From an uncultured Bacilli bacterium (lineage in GTDB: Bacteria > Bacillota_I > Bacilli_A > RFN20 > CAG-826), in contig CALVNF010000001.1 in NCBI GenBank assembly GCA_944349595.1, forward strand, positions 235,706 through 299,705: DNA of 64,000 bases. The letters run 5' to 3'. The position numbers were made by a program, and so were the translations under genes. Below, piece after piece: positions 34,644-45,564 of this stretch. The notes beneath the pieces are model-generated. The model was not told the origin of the DNA. It did not search any database and saw only the letters and a list, made by a program, of their open reading frames with translations. Position 1 is the first letter of the stretch, and each line of letters starts with the position of its first letter.

Positions 34644-35828
34644 ATGGCAAAACAAAAATTTGATAGATCTAAAGTCCACGTTAATATTGGTACTATTGGC
34701 CACGTTGACCATGGTAAAACAACATTAACCGCTGCAATTACTCACGTTCTTGCAAAAAAAGGTGGTGCTGTTGCAACTGATTATGCACAAATTGACTCTG
34801 CACCAGAAGAAAAAGCTAGAGGTATTACAATTAATACTGCTCACATCGAATATCAAACAGAAAAAAGACACTATGCTCACGTTGACTGTCCAGGGCACGC
34901 AGACTATGTCAAAAACATGATTACTGGTGCTGCTCAAATGGATGGTGCTATCTTAGTTGTTGCTGCAACTGATGGTGTTATGCCTCAAACTAGAGAACAC
35001 ATCTTACTTGCAAGACAAGTTGGTGTTCCATACATCGTTGTTTATTTAAATAAAACTGATTTAGTCGATGATCCAGAATTAGTTGATTTAGTTGAAATGG
35101 ATGTCAGAGACTTATTAACAAGTTATGGTTTCCCAGGCGATGAAGTACCAGTCATTAGAGGTAGTGCTAAATTAGCTCTTGAAGGAGATCCAAAAGCTGA
35201 ACAATCAATTGTTGACTTAATGGATGCTGTTGATAAATATATTCCAGATCCAGTCAGAGATAACGATAAACCATTCTTACTTGCAATTGAAGACGTCTTA
35301 ACAATTACAGGTAGAGGTACAGTTGTTACTGGTAGAGTCGAAAGAGGTATGTTAAAACTTAACGATGAAGTTGAAATCGTTGGTATTAAACCTACAGTTA
35401 AAACAGTTGTTACTGGTATTGAAATGTTCAGAAAATTACTTGATTTTGCAGAAGCTGGTGACAATGTTGGCTGTTTATTAAGAGGTATCAACAGAGACCA
35501 AGTCGTCAGAGGTCAAGTCTTAGCAAAACCAGGTTCAATTGTTCCACATACAAAATTTACAGCATCTGTCTACGTTTTAACTAAAGAAGAAGGTGGAAGA
35601 CATACAGCATTCTTAAATGGTTATAGACCACAATTCTATTTCAGAACTACAGATATTACTGGTGTCATCACACTTCCAGATGATGTACAAATGGTTATGC
35701 CAGGTGATAATGTTAACTTAACAGTTGAATTAATTCACCCAATCGCTGTTGAAAAAGGTACTAAATTCTCCATCAGAGAAGGTGGTAGAACTGTTGGTGC
35801 TGGTACAGTCAGTGAAATTCTTAAATAA
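34644..35828 (+). CDS. tuf: Translation elongation factor Tu
   Basis: Delivers aminoacyl-tRNA to the ribosome (394 aa). [51 protein letters not shown] and NKTD (NKCD in many species) are seen. SD TAGGAGG. It has its own promoter and is followed by a strong terminator. EF-Tu is the substrate of Doc kinases, and a Doc gene lies at 55766. Confidence 0.98.
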   Translation: MAKQKFDRSKVHVNIGTIGHVDHGKTTLTAAITHVLAKKGGAVATDYAQIDSAPEEKARGITINTAHIEYQTEKRHYAHVDCPGHADYVKNMITGAAQMDGAILVVAATDGVMPQTREHILLARQVGVPYIVVYLNKTDLVDDPELVDLVEMDVRDLLTSYGFPGDEVPVIRGSAKLALEGDPKAEQSIVDLMDAVDKYIPDPVRDNDKPFLLAIEDVLTITGRGTVVTGRVERGMLKLNDEVEIVGIKPTVKTVVTGIEMFRKLLDFAEAGDNVGCLLRGINRDQVVRGQVLAKPGSIVPHTKFTASVYVLTKEEGGRHTAFLNGYRPQFYFRTTDITGVITLPDDVQMVMPGDNVNLTVELIHPIAVEKGTKFSIREGGRTVGAGTVSEILK

Positions 35829-35856
35829 TTTAATAGTTATTTAACCTTATAAATCA

Positions 35857-35885
35857 AAAAAGTCTGCGAAATGCGGACTTTTTTT
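35857..35885 (+). terminator. tuf terminator
   Basis: AAAAAGTCTGC and GCGGACTTTTT with loop GAAAT (one G-U pair) run into the T tract. It lies 28 nt after the tuf stop. Confidence 0.88.
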
Positions 35886-35986
35886 ATATATTTTGTATTT
35901 TTTGACAAAATTACTAACAGTTTACTAATATTGTGAAATATTTTTATCTTTTAAAAATAAAAGATAAAAATTATAATATTACTATT

Positions 35987-37048
35987 ATGAAAGTTATTTT
36001 ATTAGCAAAAATGTCTAAAAGAGTATTAGCTGCATTAATTGATTTTGTTATTCTTTTAGCATTAACATTTATTATATTTTTTCCATGTGGCGTATATAAC
36101 GCAGTTTTAGATGATGAAAAATATAACGATAATGTAAATATTTTAATGGATAATTATATAAAAACCGGGCTTTATGTTGAAATTAATAAAGCAGTTTATT
36201 CTATTTCAAGTCTTGCTAATGAAGATAATTTTAAAAGTTTTGAAGATTTTAATGAATTTGAAGTTAAAGTTCAAAATGATGAAACAAATAAAGAAGAAAT
36301 TATTACCGTTAATTTTACTGATTCAATTGTTAGATATTATTTAGAAAAAAGACAAGAAGCAAATGGTAATGATGTTAGATATACTAATTATTCACTAGAT
36401 TATATTAAGAAAAATATTTTAAATATCGCATCAAGTGAAGAAAAATCAACAAATAATATAAAAAGTTTAGAATTAAATGAAGAAAATAAATATTACATTA
36501 CCGGATTTGATGAAAAAACTAGTTCAAAAGTCCAATTAACTTTAGATTTATATCAAAATTTATTTACTAATTTAGAAAGTGAAATATCAAATTCACCAAT
36601 AAATGCTTCGTTATTACAAGAAAATAACATGATTATTGGAATTACTTTGGTTTATCTTTTACCAATTTCATTTGGTTTAGCATTTATTTTTTATTTTTTA
36701 ATTCCATTGTTTTCAAAAAATGGGGAAACAATTGGAAAATATATTTTTAAAATTGGAGTTATTTCAGACGATGGTTATTCTCTTAAAAAATACAAATATT
36801 TGATAAGATTTTTATCATTTTATATAGTTGAAATTTTAGGTAGCATTGCAACTTTTGGTGGAATGTTTTTAATTTCTTATGTTGCATATGTTTTCTCCAA
36901 AAAGAAAAAATCTATTCATGATTTTATTAGTAAATCAGTTGTTATTGATAAAGTGAATTCTGTATGGTTTAAATCAAAAGAAGATGAAGAAATTTATGCA
37001 GAATCACATAAGGACTACGATCCAAATGAACAAATCCTTGAAAATTAG
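35987..37048 (+). CDS. RDD-type membrane protein 1 with large external loop
   Basis: First of four tandem paralogues (353 aa from the ATG at 35987). TM1 carries the RDD-like KRVLAALIDF. About 190 residues of polar, mostly acidic sequence follow and should face outside. Two TM helices come next with IPLFSKNGETIGKYIFKIGV between them, and a last helix before KKKSIHDFISKSVVIDK, the third conserved element of RDD proteins. No SD is evident. A TATAAT at 35972-35977 lies just upstream, so a leaderless or short-leader mRNA is possible; ATG 36011 is the alternative start. The function is unknown. Confidence 0.75.
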   Translation: MKVILLAKMSKRVLAALIDFVILLALTFIIFFPCGVYNAVLDDEKYNDNVNILMDNYIKTGLYVEINKAVYSISSLANEDNFKSFEDFNEFEVKVQNDETNKEEIITVNFTDSIVRYYLEKRQEANGNDVRYTNYSLDYIKKNILNIASSEEKSTNNIKSLELNEENKYYITGFDEKTSSKVQLTLDLYQNLFTNLESEISNSPINASLLQENNMIIGITLVYLLPISFGLAFIFYFLIPLFSKNGETIGKYIFKIGVISDDGYSLKKYKYLIRFLSFYIVEILGSIATFGGMFLISYVAYVFSKKKKSIHDFISKSVVIDKVNSVWFKSKEDEEIYAESHKDYDPNEQILEN

Positions 37049-38138
37049 TGAACCTTTATCAATTTTAAAGGTTTTCATCTTATTATTAGATTTCTTAGTT
37101 GCAATTTTATTAGCAATTCTTTTATATTTTTCAACTTTTTATCCAATTTATCAAAATAATTCTAGTTATGTAAATGGAATAAAAGATAATAATGAAATAA
37201 TTAATAGATATCAATTAAATATATCTTATGATAAAAATAAAGATCAAAGTTATTATCAAAATATAATTCTTAATTTTTTAGATGATTTTAAAGAAGATGT
37301 TTTTGAATATTATGATAATAATTTAGAAAATAAAGATGTAATTCAATCTAATACGACAGAATATCTATTTAATGTTGTAATTTTAGGTTTACCATTTGAA
37401 GCAACTAACGATAATCATGTTTCAAGTGATGGCTATTATCAATATATTCAACAAAATGATGGGAATTATTCCTATGATATTATTGGAGTAACAGTTGATA
37501 GTGATTTAGATAAAGATGAAAAATTATTTTATCAACAAGAGATGTATTCTAAATTAGCAATTTGTGAAAATATTTTATATCAATTAAATATCAATAATTA
37601 CAAAACAAATAAAGATTATGTAAATAATTTAAATATCATTTCATATACAATTTCTGGAGTTATTTCATTTGTAATTTATTTTATGATTATTCCATTATTT
37701 TTTAAAAATGGCGAAACTCCTATTTCAAAATTATTTAATGTTGGCTTAATTAATAATAAAACTGGATTTAAAATTAAAAAATATCAGGTATTTTTTAGAT
37801 ATTTTATTTATTCTCCATTTTTAATTTTAGGGTTATATTTTTTAAATATTTATTCAATTATTATTTTTATGATTGTTCCAATAATTTTAGATATTTTTGT
37901 CTTATTTTTATCAAAAGATCAACGAGATATCTTTGATTATGTTGTTAAAAGTAAAGTTGTTAATGTAAAAGATAGTTATATTTTTAAAGATGAAAATGAA
38001 GAATTAAGATTTTTTGAAAAATATCCTGAACTTGAAAAAGAAACAAGAAATGAAGAGTTATCATATACTGAAAAACTAAAATCAGCTAAAACGTTTGAAA
38101 CTAGTAAGAGTGATTTAGATGGAAGAAAAAAACAATAA
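37026..38138 (+). CDS. RDD-type membrane protein 2
   Basis: Second paralogue (370 aa from the ATG at 37026; SD AAGGA 11 nt upstream, inside the previous gene). An earlier in-frame ATG at 36984 would only extend the overlap. It shares the TM1, external domain of about 180 residues, IPLFFKNGETPISKLFNVGL and SKDQRDIFDYVVKSKVV layout with its neighbour. It lacks the Arg at the start of TM1 and has a longer charged C-terminal tail. It overlaps the first gene by 23 nt and the third by 20 nt. Confidence 0.75.
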   Translation: MNKSLKISEPLSILKVFILLLDFLVAILLAILLYFSTFYPIYQNNSSYVNGIKDNNEIINRYQLNISYDKNKDQSYYQNIILNFLDDFKEDVFEYYDNNLENKDVIQSNTTEYLFNVVILGLPFEATNDNHVSSDGYYQYIQQNDGNYSYDIIGVTVDSDLDKDEKLFYQQEMYSKLAICENILYQLNINNYKTNKDYVNNLNIISYTISGVISFVIYFMIIPLFFKNGETPISKLFNVGLINNKTGFKIKKYQVFFRYFIYSPFLILGLYFLNIYSIIIFMIVPIILDIFVLFLSKDQRDIFDYVVKSKVVNVKDSYIFKDENEELRFFEKYPELEKETRNEELSYTEKLKSAKTFETSKSDLDGRKKQ

Positions 38139-39279
38139 TATTGTAGAAAATAATAATTCAAAAGATGAATTTATTATCTCACCTTGTAAATTAACAAGAA
38201 GAATCCTAGCTTTTTTAGGTGATTTTTTTATTACTTTTATTTTAAGTATTTTGTTATATGAAGTTGCTATTATGCCACTTGCAAGTATAACTACTTCATA
38301 TAATGATAAAATTAAAGAAATAGATTCAAATCAATTAAAAATAATGGACACTTTATATGAAAATAATTTATTATTTTATGAAAATGAAGATTCAAAATAC
38401 GATTATAATACCAATTCATCATATACTTGTGATAAATTTGTAGAATATTATACTTTTAAAGATGAAGATAATAATAAATATCAAAATATTAATGAATTTG
38501 ATGTAATTTCTACATATTATTTTAAAAAATATGATAATCAACAAGAAGCAAAAAAATATATTTATAATCTATTTAATAATACAAGCAATGATCCAAATCA
38601 AATTAAGTTTTTTAAAGAAAGCGATAGTTATGATTTAGTATTAAAAGATGAATATAAAAATGAATTTAAAGCTTATTTTGATGAATATTCTAGTATGTCA
38701 AAACAAGGTGAAGCCGATTTAGAATTATTTAAATCTAATATTTTTAATTATAATTATGCAAATATAATTACTGAGTTTGCAAAAACAAATCAGACTTATA
38801 TAAATTGTAATAATCAAATAAATATGATTAATAATTCTTTTGATGATATGTATACAGTTTGTGCTTTTATTTCATTTTTTATATCTTGTATTGTGATGTA
38901 TTTAGTCATTCCATTAATTGATAAAAAATCAAGAACTTTAACAAAAATGATATTAAAAATTGAATATTTTGATTTAAAAACAAATTATTTTATTAATAAA
39001 AGAAATGTCATATTTTTATTCTTTTTAAATATGATAGAAAATTTTTCAATGTTAGTTTTCATTCCATTTATTTCTTTAGGATTTAGCAAGATATTTTCAT
39101 TAACAGTCTTACTAATTTTTAGTATCGTATCAGTTATTTATTGCTTAATTAATTTGTGTATTGCTGCTGGTAATTCTTATAATAAGTCAATTAAAGAATT
39201 ATTTTTTAATATGATTGTAATTGATACTAAGGCTAGTGATGAACTTTTAATTTATAAGGAGCAACATGGAAGTAAATAG
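38119..39279 (+). CDS. RDD-type membrane protein 3
   Basis: Third paralogue, 386 aa. TRRILAFLGDF in TM1 fits the RDD pattern. The external part is about 220 residues and acidic with many Tyr and Asn. The later element IPLIDKKSRTLTKMILKIEYF has lost the NGE(T) motif of its neighbours, and the last conserved element is weaker (KSIKELFFNMIVID). This copy appears the most diverged. Its start lies inside the 3' end of copy 2. Confidence 0.75.
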   Translation: MEEKNNNIVENNNSKDEFIISPCKLTRRILAFLGDFFITFILSILLYEVAIMPLASITTSYNDKIKEIDSNQLKIMDTLYENNLLFYENEDSKYDYNTNSSYTCDKFVEYYTFKDEDNNKYQNINEFDVISTYYFKKYDNQQEAKKYIYNLFNNTSNDPNQIKFFKESDSYDLVLKDEYKNEFKAYFDEYSSMSKQGEADLELFKSNIFNYNYANIITEFAKTNQTYINCNNQINMINNSFDDMYTVCAFISFFISCIVMYLVIPLIDKKSRTLTKMILKIEYFDLKTNYFINKRNVIFLFFLNMIENFSMLVFIPFISLGFSKIFSLTVLLIFSIVSVIYCLINLCIAAGNSYNKSIKELFFNMIVIDTKASDELLIYKEQHGSK

Positions 39280-40282
39280 AGCGAAATATTCAATTGAATA
39301 TGAAAGACCACAAACTTCAAAAAGAATTTTTTCAGCATTATTAGATTTTTTAATATTTTGTTTAATATTTTTAATCTTTTTTATAATTTCTGATCAAATT
39401 GCAAAAGTTACTCCTGGCTATCAAGAAAATGACTTAATTATTGAAAATGTCCATCAAAATTCTTGTATTTATGTTCCAGAAGATGGACCAACTGGAAAAA
39501 GTAGGCAATATGAATTAATTTCTGATTATTATGAAACAAATTTTGATCAATATACTAGTTATTATGTCTTATCAACATTAACTGATTCAATTTTAGGAAC
39601 TAATTCTAATGATGGTTTTATTAATTTTATGCTCGAAGAAAATTATGAAAAAGGTTTAGAATTAAAAGAAGATTTCAATGAATTTAGATTAAATATCAAA
39701 ATTGATGGGAAAGAAGTGTATTACATTGATGAGACAACTAATCAAATTTCATATATGCCAAAAGGTAATTATGAAACAGTTGCAAAAGAATTTTTTATTC
39801 CATACATTAATGAAACTTGTAGAGCTTATTTAAGTTATGTAAATGGTTATAATGATGCAATGCTATTTTTAACTCGAATTATTGTAATTATTGAAATTCC
39901 AATCCCATTAATTTTATCTTGTTTTATAACTTATTTATTTATCCCATTAATTTTTAATAAAGGTAAAAAAACAATTGGCAAATTAGTTTTTAAAATTGGA
40001 GTAGTCAATAAAAATTTATTAAATGTTTCTAATAAACAATATTTTTTAAGATTTTTGATATTTTTATTTTTAGAGGTAATTTTATCCATTTTTACATTTT
40101 TAATTCCAATTATTATTTCATTTAATATGATATTTTTTACTAAAAATAAACAATGTTTACACGATTACATCATGCATTTTCAATTAGTTGATACCTCAAT
40201 GTATAAAATTTATAATTCTTTAGATGAAATTGTTCTTGATGAAATTAACTCGAAAAAAGGCGTTGATTTTAGACTTCGATAA
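39266..40282 (+). CDS. RDD-type membrane protein 4
   Basis: Fourth paralogue, 338 aa, with SD AAGGAG 5 nt before ATG and a 14-nt overlap with copy 3. SKRIFSALLDF marks TM1. A shorter external domain (about 160 residues) includes CIYVPEDGPTGKSRQYE. The later helices include IPLIFNKGKKTIGKLVFKIGV and KNKQCLHDYIMHFQLVD. All four copies overlap, so they are made together and might form a hetero-oligomer. That is an inference. Confidence 0.75.
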   Translation: MEVNRAKYSIEYERPQTSKRIFSALLDFLIFCLIFLIFFIISDQIAKVTPGYQENDLIIENVHQNSCIYVPEDGPTGKSRQYELISDYYETNFDQYTSYYVLSTLTDSILGTNSNDGFINFMLEENYEKGLELKEDFNEFRLNIKIDGKEVYYIDETTNQISYMPKGNYETVAKEFFIPYINETCRAYLSYVNGYNDAMLFLTRIIVIIEIPIPLILSCFITYLFIPLIFNKGKKTIGKLVFKIGVVNKNLLNVSNKQYFLRFLIFLFLEVILSIFTFLIPIIISFNMIFFTKNKQCLHDYIMHFQLVDTSMYKIYNSLDEIVLDEINSKKGVDFRLR

Positions 40283-40312
40283 GAAAATATTACGAAGTAA
40301 TATAGTTTAATA

Positions 40313-40341
40313 TTGTTATACTTTTTTTAAAACATTATAAT
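40313..40341 (+). promoter_or_regulatory. Promoter of the 717-residue protein / ABC importer operon
   Basis: -35 TTGTTA (40313-40318), a 17-bp spacer and -10 TATAAT (40336-40341) lie 22 nt before the GTG start. A small hairpin ATATTAC-GAA-GTAATAT (40287-40303) precedes it without a T run. Confidence 0.6.
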
Positions 40342-40362
40342 ATTTATAGGCTGGTAAAAGTT

Positions 40363-42516
40363 GTGAAGAAGAATGTACTAACTGCATTATTTGCGATGGG
40401 AATAAGCTTGGCAGCATTTTCTTATAATGCTCCTAGTTTAGACGGCTCTTATCAACAAAATAATGTTCAAGAATTAAAAACACAAAATAATTTAGCGCAA
40501 CAAAATGATAAATCTATTTTTGATGACGAATCATTATTAGACCAATTTTATGAAGAATATTTAAATATTCGTACAACTAGAATTGATTATCATGAAAATG
40601 GTGATTTAGCAATTGAAATCACTGTTAATTATGAAGGTGATGAAGACTCAAGTCTTGGAATTGCCCCAGTTTTTTATTTTGGCGATAAAGAAACTGGAAA
40701 AATGACTTTAGAAATTGAAACTGTAAATATAAATACAGAAGAAAAAGATCCTCAATTAATTACTTTAGAAGTTGAACCTCAATATCAAACACTATCTTTT
40801 GAAACTGAGCCAAAAGAAGGAGAGACTTCAATTAGATTATTGTCAAGAAGTGACATAATTTATAATAATTTTAAAGAAAATTATGCTGTTGCTTCTTATA
40901 AGTTACATGATATTTATACAAATGTTTCAAGTCTTAATGTTCCAGAAGGTGATGAAGAATTAGTAGTTGGAGAAGAAGCCAATTATAATGATGAATTTAT
41001 TTTTGAAACTGATGAATATTATGAAACTCCAAGTCAAGAAGTAACTGATCAATTATTAAGCGTTGAAGTTACAAGAACATCAATTAGTGATTTCTCTTAT
41101 TCTTATTCAATAACTGTCAAATTAGATTTAAGTTTAGTTGGAGAAAATGAAGAAGATCAGATTATGTATACAGTCGGTTATTATGATGAAACTAATTATC
41201 GACCAGCAAAATTAAGAGTTACTCTAAATTCTGGAGAACAATACGAAGGTAATTTACAAAGACAAACTGGTGTTGGAATTACAGCAAGTTTAGGTATTAA
41301 TTATGCAAGTTCTCTAAATTCTGTTTGTGATGTTCAATTACCATATAAAACTCAAGAATCTGATATTGCAAAAATTGAATTAGTTAATGTATTCTTTATT
41401 GATGAATTATCAAATGGAAGTTTTTATGAGGTATTCCCAAGATTTTCTGATGAATATGAAATTGAAATAAGTAAAATTGGATCAAGAAAGTATTATGCAA
41501 ATGATTATATGAATATAACTTCTCAAACAATTTCTAAATTTGGTGAAGTTTATTGTTTATCACTTGGTTTAGATTTAACAGTCGAAGAAGCTTATAAGAA
41601 AATGTATGATAATTTCTATTTCCCAAGTCTTTCAATCTCTGGTGGAGATGAAGTATTTGAAAATATTGAAAATGGTTTATATTACTATAGAACTTATTTC
41701 TCATTTTCAAGTTTTAATGAAGAAAGAATGGAAGGAAGTTATTTTAGAGTAATTTATAACGATGGAAGTATTGATTATATTGGAAATAAAGTATCTTCTA
41801 AAATTCAAGTTTATGCTGGAAAAAATAGTGTTAATTTCTTTTTAGAAGGATTAGAAAGTTTAGATGATATTAAAACAATTGATATATTTGGTATTACATT
41901 ACAATACGAAATTGCTTCAAAAGAATCTGATACAACTATTGCAAATTCTTCTATTACATTTAAGTTTGGTTATTTATCAACTCAATATGGTGGAGTTTAT
42001 GATGTAAATGGTAATAAAGTTTCAGATGGTGTTATAGTAGATCAATTTGATTTAAATCTTATATTTATATTATTCTCAATAATTTATGCTCTTGTATTTA
42101 TTCTTGGAGATATTGGATTATTCTTCTTTATGAAAAATAAATATAAAGATGATGAATTTAAGAGAGTTAGACCAAAATCATTCTTTATTACAAGTTTATA
42201 TGCTTTAATTTGTACTTATACAATGATTGCTGACTTTATAATTATTGGCTTTAGAGTAACATTATTTAATAACACTCCAAGAGTCATGAATATAATGGAT
42301 ATTATAATTATTGTATTTACAATTGTTGCATTCTTAATGTGCTGTTACTTTATTAGAAGATTCTATATTGCAATTAAAGATCATATGGAAAAAGTTAAAC
42401 GTGAAAAATTAAAATTAGGCGTTAACGAAGAAGATTCTTCTGGTGTTGCAATTGCATTTAATAAAAGCGAAGATAAAAAAGAATTAGAGAATAAAAAAGC
42501 TCAAGAAAGTAAATAA
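40363..42516 (+). CDS. Exported multi-domain membrane protein, 717 aa, unknown
   Basis: Begins with GTG (no better start; weak SD GGTAAAAG). N-terminal signal-like helix (about 5-22) without a lipobox Cys, then about 540 external residues rich in beta strands and acidic residues, three C-terminal TM helices (roughly 566-592, 603-628, 641-666) and a Lys/Glu-rich cytosolic tail of about 46 residues. No catalytic motif or known family is recognised. It ends 23 nt before the ABC ATPase gene and has its own promoter, so it is probably part of the importer operon, perhaps as a surface receptor or assembly partner. Confidence 0.75.
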   Translation: MKKNVLTALFAMGISLAAFSYNAPSLDGSYQQNNVQELKTQNNLAQQNDKSIFDDESLLDQFYEEYLNIRTTRIDYHENGDLAIEITVNYEGDEDSSLGIAPVFYFGDKETGKMTLEIETVNINTEEKDPQLITLEVEPQYQTLSFETEPKEGETSIRLLSRSDIIYNNFKENYAVASYKLHDIYTNVSSLNVPEGDEELVVGEEANYNDEFIFETDEYYETPSQEVTDQLLSVEVTRTSISDFSYSYSITVKLDLSLVGENEEDQIMYTVGYYDETNYRPAKLRVTLNSGEQYEGNLQRQTGVGITASLGINYASSLNSVCDVQLPYKTQESDIAKIELVNVFFIDELSNGSFYEVFPRFSDEYEIEISKIGSRKYYANDYMNITSQTISKFGEVYCLSLGLDLTVEEAYKKMYDNFYFPSLSISGGDEVFENIENGLYYYRTYFSFSSFNEERMEGSYFRVIYNDGSIDYIGNKVSSKIQVYAGKNSVNFFLEGLESLDDIKTIDIFGITLQYEIASKESDTTIANSSITFKFGYLSTQYGGVYDVNGNKVSDGVIVDQFDLNLIFILFSIIYALVFILGDIGLFFFMKNKYKDDEFKRVRPKSFFITSLYALICTYTMIADFIIIGFRVTLFNNTPRVMNIMDIIIIVFTIVAFLMCCYFIRRFYIAIKDHMEKVKREKLKLGVNEEDSSGVAIAFNKSEDKKELENKKAQESK

Positions 42517-42539
42517 AATTAATAAGGAGACATCTAGTT

Positions 42540-44360
42540 ATGGAAATTCGATTAAAAAATTTAACAAAAATTTTCCCAGGTAATCCATCTAAACATATCC
42601 GTGATACCGTTGCGGTTAATGATTTAGATATTGTAATTCCTGATGGTAAACTAGTTGGTTTACTTGGTCCTTCTGGATGTGGAAAATCGACAACTCTTTA
42701 TATGATTGCTGGTCTTTTAAATCCAACAAGTGGTGAAATTTGGTTTGGAGATGAAGAAGTTACTAACTTATCACCTGAAAAAAGGGGTATTGGTTTAGTT
42801 TTCCAAAACTATGCTTTATATCCACACATGACCATTTATAAAAATGTTGAATTCCCATTAACTAATCTTAAAGTTGAAGTTCCATTAGTTGAGTTTTTTG
42901 ATTTTGATATTAATATTTCGTTTGATTTAAGCGAAAAAGATGTTTATAGAGGAATTATCTCATCAATTTCAACTCTTATTAAGAAACTTGCAATTTATCA
43001 TAATTCAATTAAATATGAATTAAATTTAAAAGATTCAGATAAAGCTTTATTAGAAAAACTAGAAGCTTTAAAAGATAAAATGTTGACTGATAAAACTCTT
43101 AAAGAAGAATATAACGCTTTAAATGAAGAAATTAATAATAAAAAATTACACGGTGTTTTAAAAGTTAATGTTAAATTATTAAATATTTCAAAGAAAATAT
43201 ATGAATCTTTTAAAGAAAATTTATCAAGAATTAAAGATTATGCTTTATTAAATGAATCAAGCACATTATCAAGTGAAGCTTTATTTGATTCAACTATTAG
43301 ATTTGAAATTAATGGAATTAAAAATGAAGATTTAATCCCAGTTTTAAATAATGCTCAACTTGATGAAAAAGAATTATTAAGACTTAGAAGCGAAAAATTT
43401 ATTAAGTATCTTTTTAAAACCTTAAAAGTTCAAAATATGGACTTAAAAATTTATTTTAATGAAGAAAAAACAATTTTAAGTGGATTTTTCAAAGTTAAAC
43501 ATGCTACAAAAATGGTTTTAGATAACTTAATTAAATCAATTAGCGATGGATTAAATGTCGCTAATTTAAAAGATGAAAGAACAGTTGCTTATTCATATCG
43601 AAAATTAAATAAACTTGAAAGAAAAGAAATCGTTTATGAAGTTGCAAAACTTGTTCAAATTGATGAATATTTACAAAGAAAACCAAGTCAATTATCCGGT
43701 GGTCAACAACAAAGAGTTGCAATCGCAAGAGCTTTAGTTAAAAGACCAAAAGTTTTACTTCTTGATGAACCATTAAGTAACTTGGATGCTCGTTTAAGAC
43801 TTCAAACAAGAGAAGAAATTAAGCGTATTCAAAAAAATACTGGAATTACTACTGTATTTGTTACTCACGACCAGGAAGAAGCAATGTCAATTTCTGATGA
43901 AATTGTTGTTATGAAACTTGGTGAAGAACAACAAAAAGATAAACCACAAGAAGTTTATAATAATCCTAAAAACTTATTTGTTGCTCAATTCTTAGGCACT
44001 CCTCCAATTAATGTTTTTGAAGGTTATATTAAAGATAATGGAATTTATATTGGAGATGATTTAATTTATAAATCAGCTAAAAAACTTGAAGATAAGAAAG
44101 TTTATGTTGCAATAAGACCTGAAGGATTTAATTTACACGAAGATAAATCTAGTGAAAAATTAACTTGTGATGCTGAAATTATTGAAGTTTTAGGTAGAGA
44201 TTTATCAGTTGTCTGTAAGAGTGAATATTGTTTAAAACCATCATTTAAAGTTATTATTAACTCTGAAAATGATGTAAAACTTGGAAAAATCAAATTAAAA
44301 GTTAAAGAAAATAAAATGTTTGTTTTTGATCATCAAACTCAAGAGAGGATTTACTTATAA
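42540..44360 (+). CDS. ABC importer ATPase, MsmK/UgpC/MalK family with large helical insertion
   Basis: Carbohydrate-type importer ATPase (606 aa versus about 370). Walker [10 protein letters not shown] (43-51), Q-loop [12 protein letters not shown] (Q89), signature LSGGQQQR (385), Walker [14 protein letters not shown]-loop VTHDQEE, then the OB-type regulatory domain (IRPEGF). About 296 residues separate the Q-loop from the signature, where about 50 are normal, so roughly 245 residues are inserted in the helical subdomain that contacts the permeases. Similar long MsmK proteins exist in mycoplasmas (MG187/MPN134 type). SD AAGGAGA. The stop overlaps the next start (TAATG). Confidence 0.92.
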   Translation: MEIRLKNLTKIFPGNPSKHIRDTVAVNDLDIVIPDGKLVGLLGPSGCGKSTTLYMIAGLLNPTSGEIWFGDEEVTNLSPEKRGIGLVFQNYALYPHMTIYKNVEFPLTNLKVEVPLVEFFDFDINISFDLSEKDVYRGIISSISTLIKKLAIYHNSIKYELNLKDSDKALLEKLEALKDKMLTDKTLKEEYNALNEEINNKKLHGVLKVNVKLLNISKKIYESFKENLSRIKDYALLNESSTLSSEALFDSTIRFEINGIKNEDLIPVLNNAQLDEKELLRLRSEKFIKYLFKTLKVQNMDLKIYFNEEKTILSGFFKVKHATKMVLDNLIKSISDGLNVANLKDERTVAYSYRKLNKLERKEIVYEVAKLVQIDEYLQRKPSQLSGGQQQRVAIARALVKRPKVLLLDEPLSNLDARLRLQTREEIKRIQKNTGITTVFVTHDQEEAMSISDEIVVMKLGEEQQKDKPQEVYNNPKNLFVAQFLGTPPINVFEGYIKDNGIYIGDDLIYKSAKKLEDKKVYVAIRPEGFNLHEDKSSEKLTCDAEIIEVLGRDLSVVCKSEYCLKPSFKVIINSENDVKLGKIKLKVKENKMFVFDHQTQERIYL

Positions 44361-45550
44361 TGGATAATTCAAATATCGAAGTAAATAAGTTTGAAAAACT
44401 TGAGTCAAAAATTTTAATAAATAATCAAAAGCTTGAATCAAAAGAAACAAGTTCTTTAAACGACAAACAAATTAAAGCACTTGAAGTCGAAAACGAATAT
44501 TTAAAAAATATCATTGAAACAAACAAGACATTAGATAAAGAAAAAGAAGAATATGTTGATTCTTTAAAAGATGATTTTAATGTTGTTGTTGTTTCAAGAA
44601 GAAATAAGGATTATGTTTATAATTATAATGGATTAAAAAATGTAAAAGATGACGATGCTAAAAATAACTGGAAAGCCTGGTTATATTTAGCACCTGTTTT
44701 AGTTTTAATGGCAGTATTTTTAATATATCCTTTAATTGATACATTTTTTATATCATTTATGAAAGACTATAACTATGTTTTAAGAACATATAATGGTTTT
44801 ACACTTGATAATTATGGATTTATTTTAGGTTTAACCGAGATTAATGGTGGTTATGAACATAGGGTTATAGACTACGCAATTCCAAATACTCTTATAATCT
44901 GTTTTATTACAGTTCCAGTTTCAATTATTATAGCCTTATTAATTTCAGTTGGTTTAAATTCACTAAAATGGTTTCAAAAAATACTTCAAACCATATTCTT
45001 CTTACCATATGTTACAAATACAATCGCTGTTGGTATGGTTTTTGCAGTTATTTTTGACCGAAATGGTGTTATAAACTGGATATTTGGACTTGATAAAGAT
45101 TGGATCAAAGGTGCCGCTAGATGGGATGCAATGCTACCTCTTTGTATTTATATTGTTTGGAGTAGTTTACCATTTAAGATTTTAGTCTTCTTAAGTGGTT
45201 TACAAGGTATTGATAAACAATATTATCAAGCTGCCCAAATCGATGCTACACCAAAATATAAAGTATTAACTAGAATTACTGTTCCATTATTATCACCTCA
45301 AATTTTATATATTATGATTACATCATTTATTGGTGGATTTAAAGAATATTCAAGTATTGTTGGTATGTTTAATAATCCAGGAACTGCCGATGGAGATTAT
45401 TCTTTATATACCGTTGTTTATTATGTCTATGATCGTATGAAAGATAATAAAGTTCATTATGCAGCCGCAGCTGCTGTATTATTGTTCTTATTAATTCTCT
45501 TATTTACAGCTCTTCAATTTGCGGTAAGTAAAAGAAGAGTCCATTATTAG
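44360..45550 (+). CDS. ABC importer permease, UgpA/MalF type
   Basis: 396 aa. The first 105 residues are a charged, coiled-coil-like cytosolic extension, followed by six TM helices. The EAA loop reads QAAQIDATPKYKVLTRITVP, with the conserved Gly replaced by Pro-containing sequence. It overlaps the ATPase gene by one base. The long N-terminal extension is unusual and may touch the ATPase insertion. Confidence 0.9.
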   Translation: MDNSNIEVNKFEKLESKILINNQKLESKETSSLNDKQIKALEVENEYLKNIIETNKTLDKEKEEYVDSLKDDFNVVVVSRRNKDYVYNYNGLKNVKDDDAKNNWKAWLYLAPVLVLMAVFLIYPLIDTFFISFMKDYNYVLRTYNGFTLDNYGFILGLTEINGGYEHRVIDYAIPNTLIICFITVPVSIIIALLISVGLNSLKWFQKILQTIFFLPYVTNTIAVGMVFAVIFDRNGVINWIFGLDKDWIKGAARWDAMLPLCIYIVWSSLPFKILVFLSGLQGIDKQYYQAAQIDATPKYKVLTRITVPLLSPQILYIMITSFIGGFKEYSSIVGMFNNPGTADGDYSLYTVVYYVYDRMKDNKVHYAAAAAVLLFLLILLFTALQFAVSKRRVHY

Positions 45551-45564
45551 AAAGGAGTTAACTT

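Noticed and set aside
35123..35491. Minus-strand frames inside tuf, fusA, the EF-G paralogue and the P-type ATPase gene
   Set aside because: They are antisense shadows of strongly conserved genes without ribosome sites or known families.
40287..40303. Hairpin ATATTAC-GAA-GTAATAT as terminator of the RDD operon
   Set aside because: There is no T run after it and the stem is almost all AT; termination is unproven.
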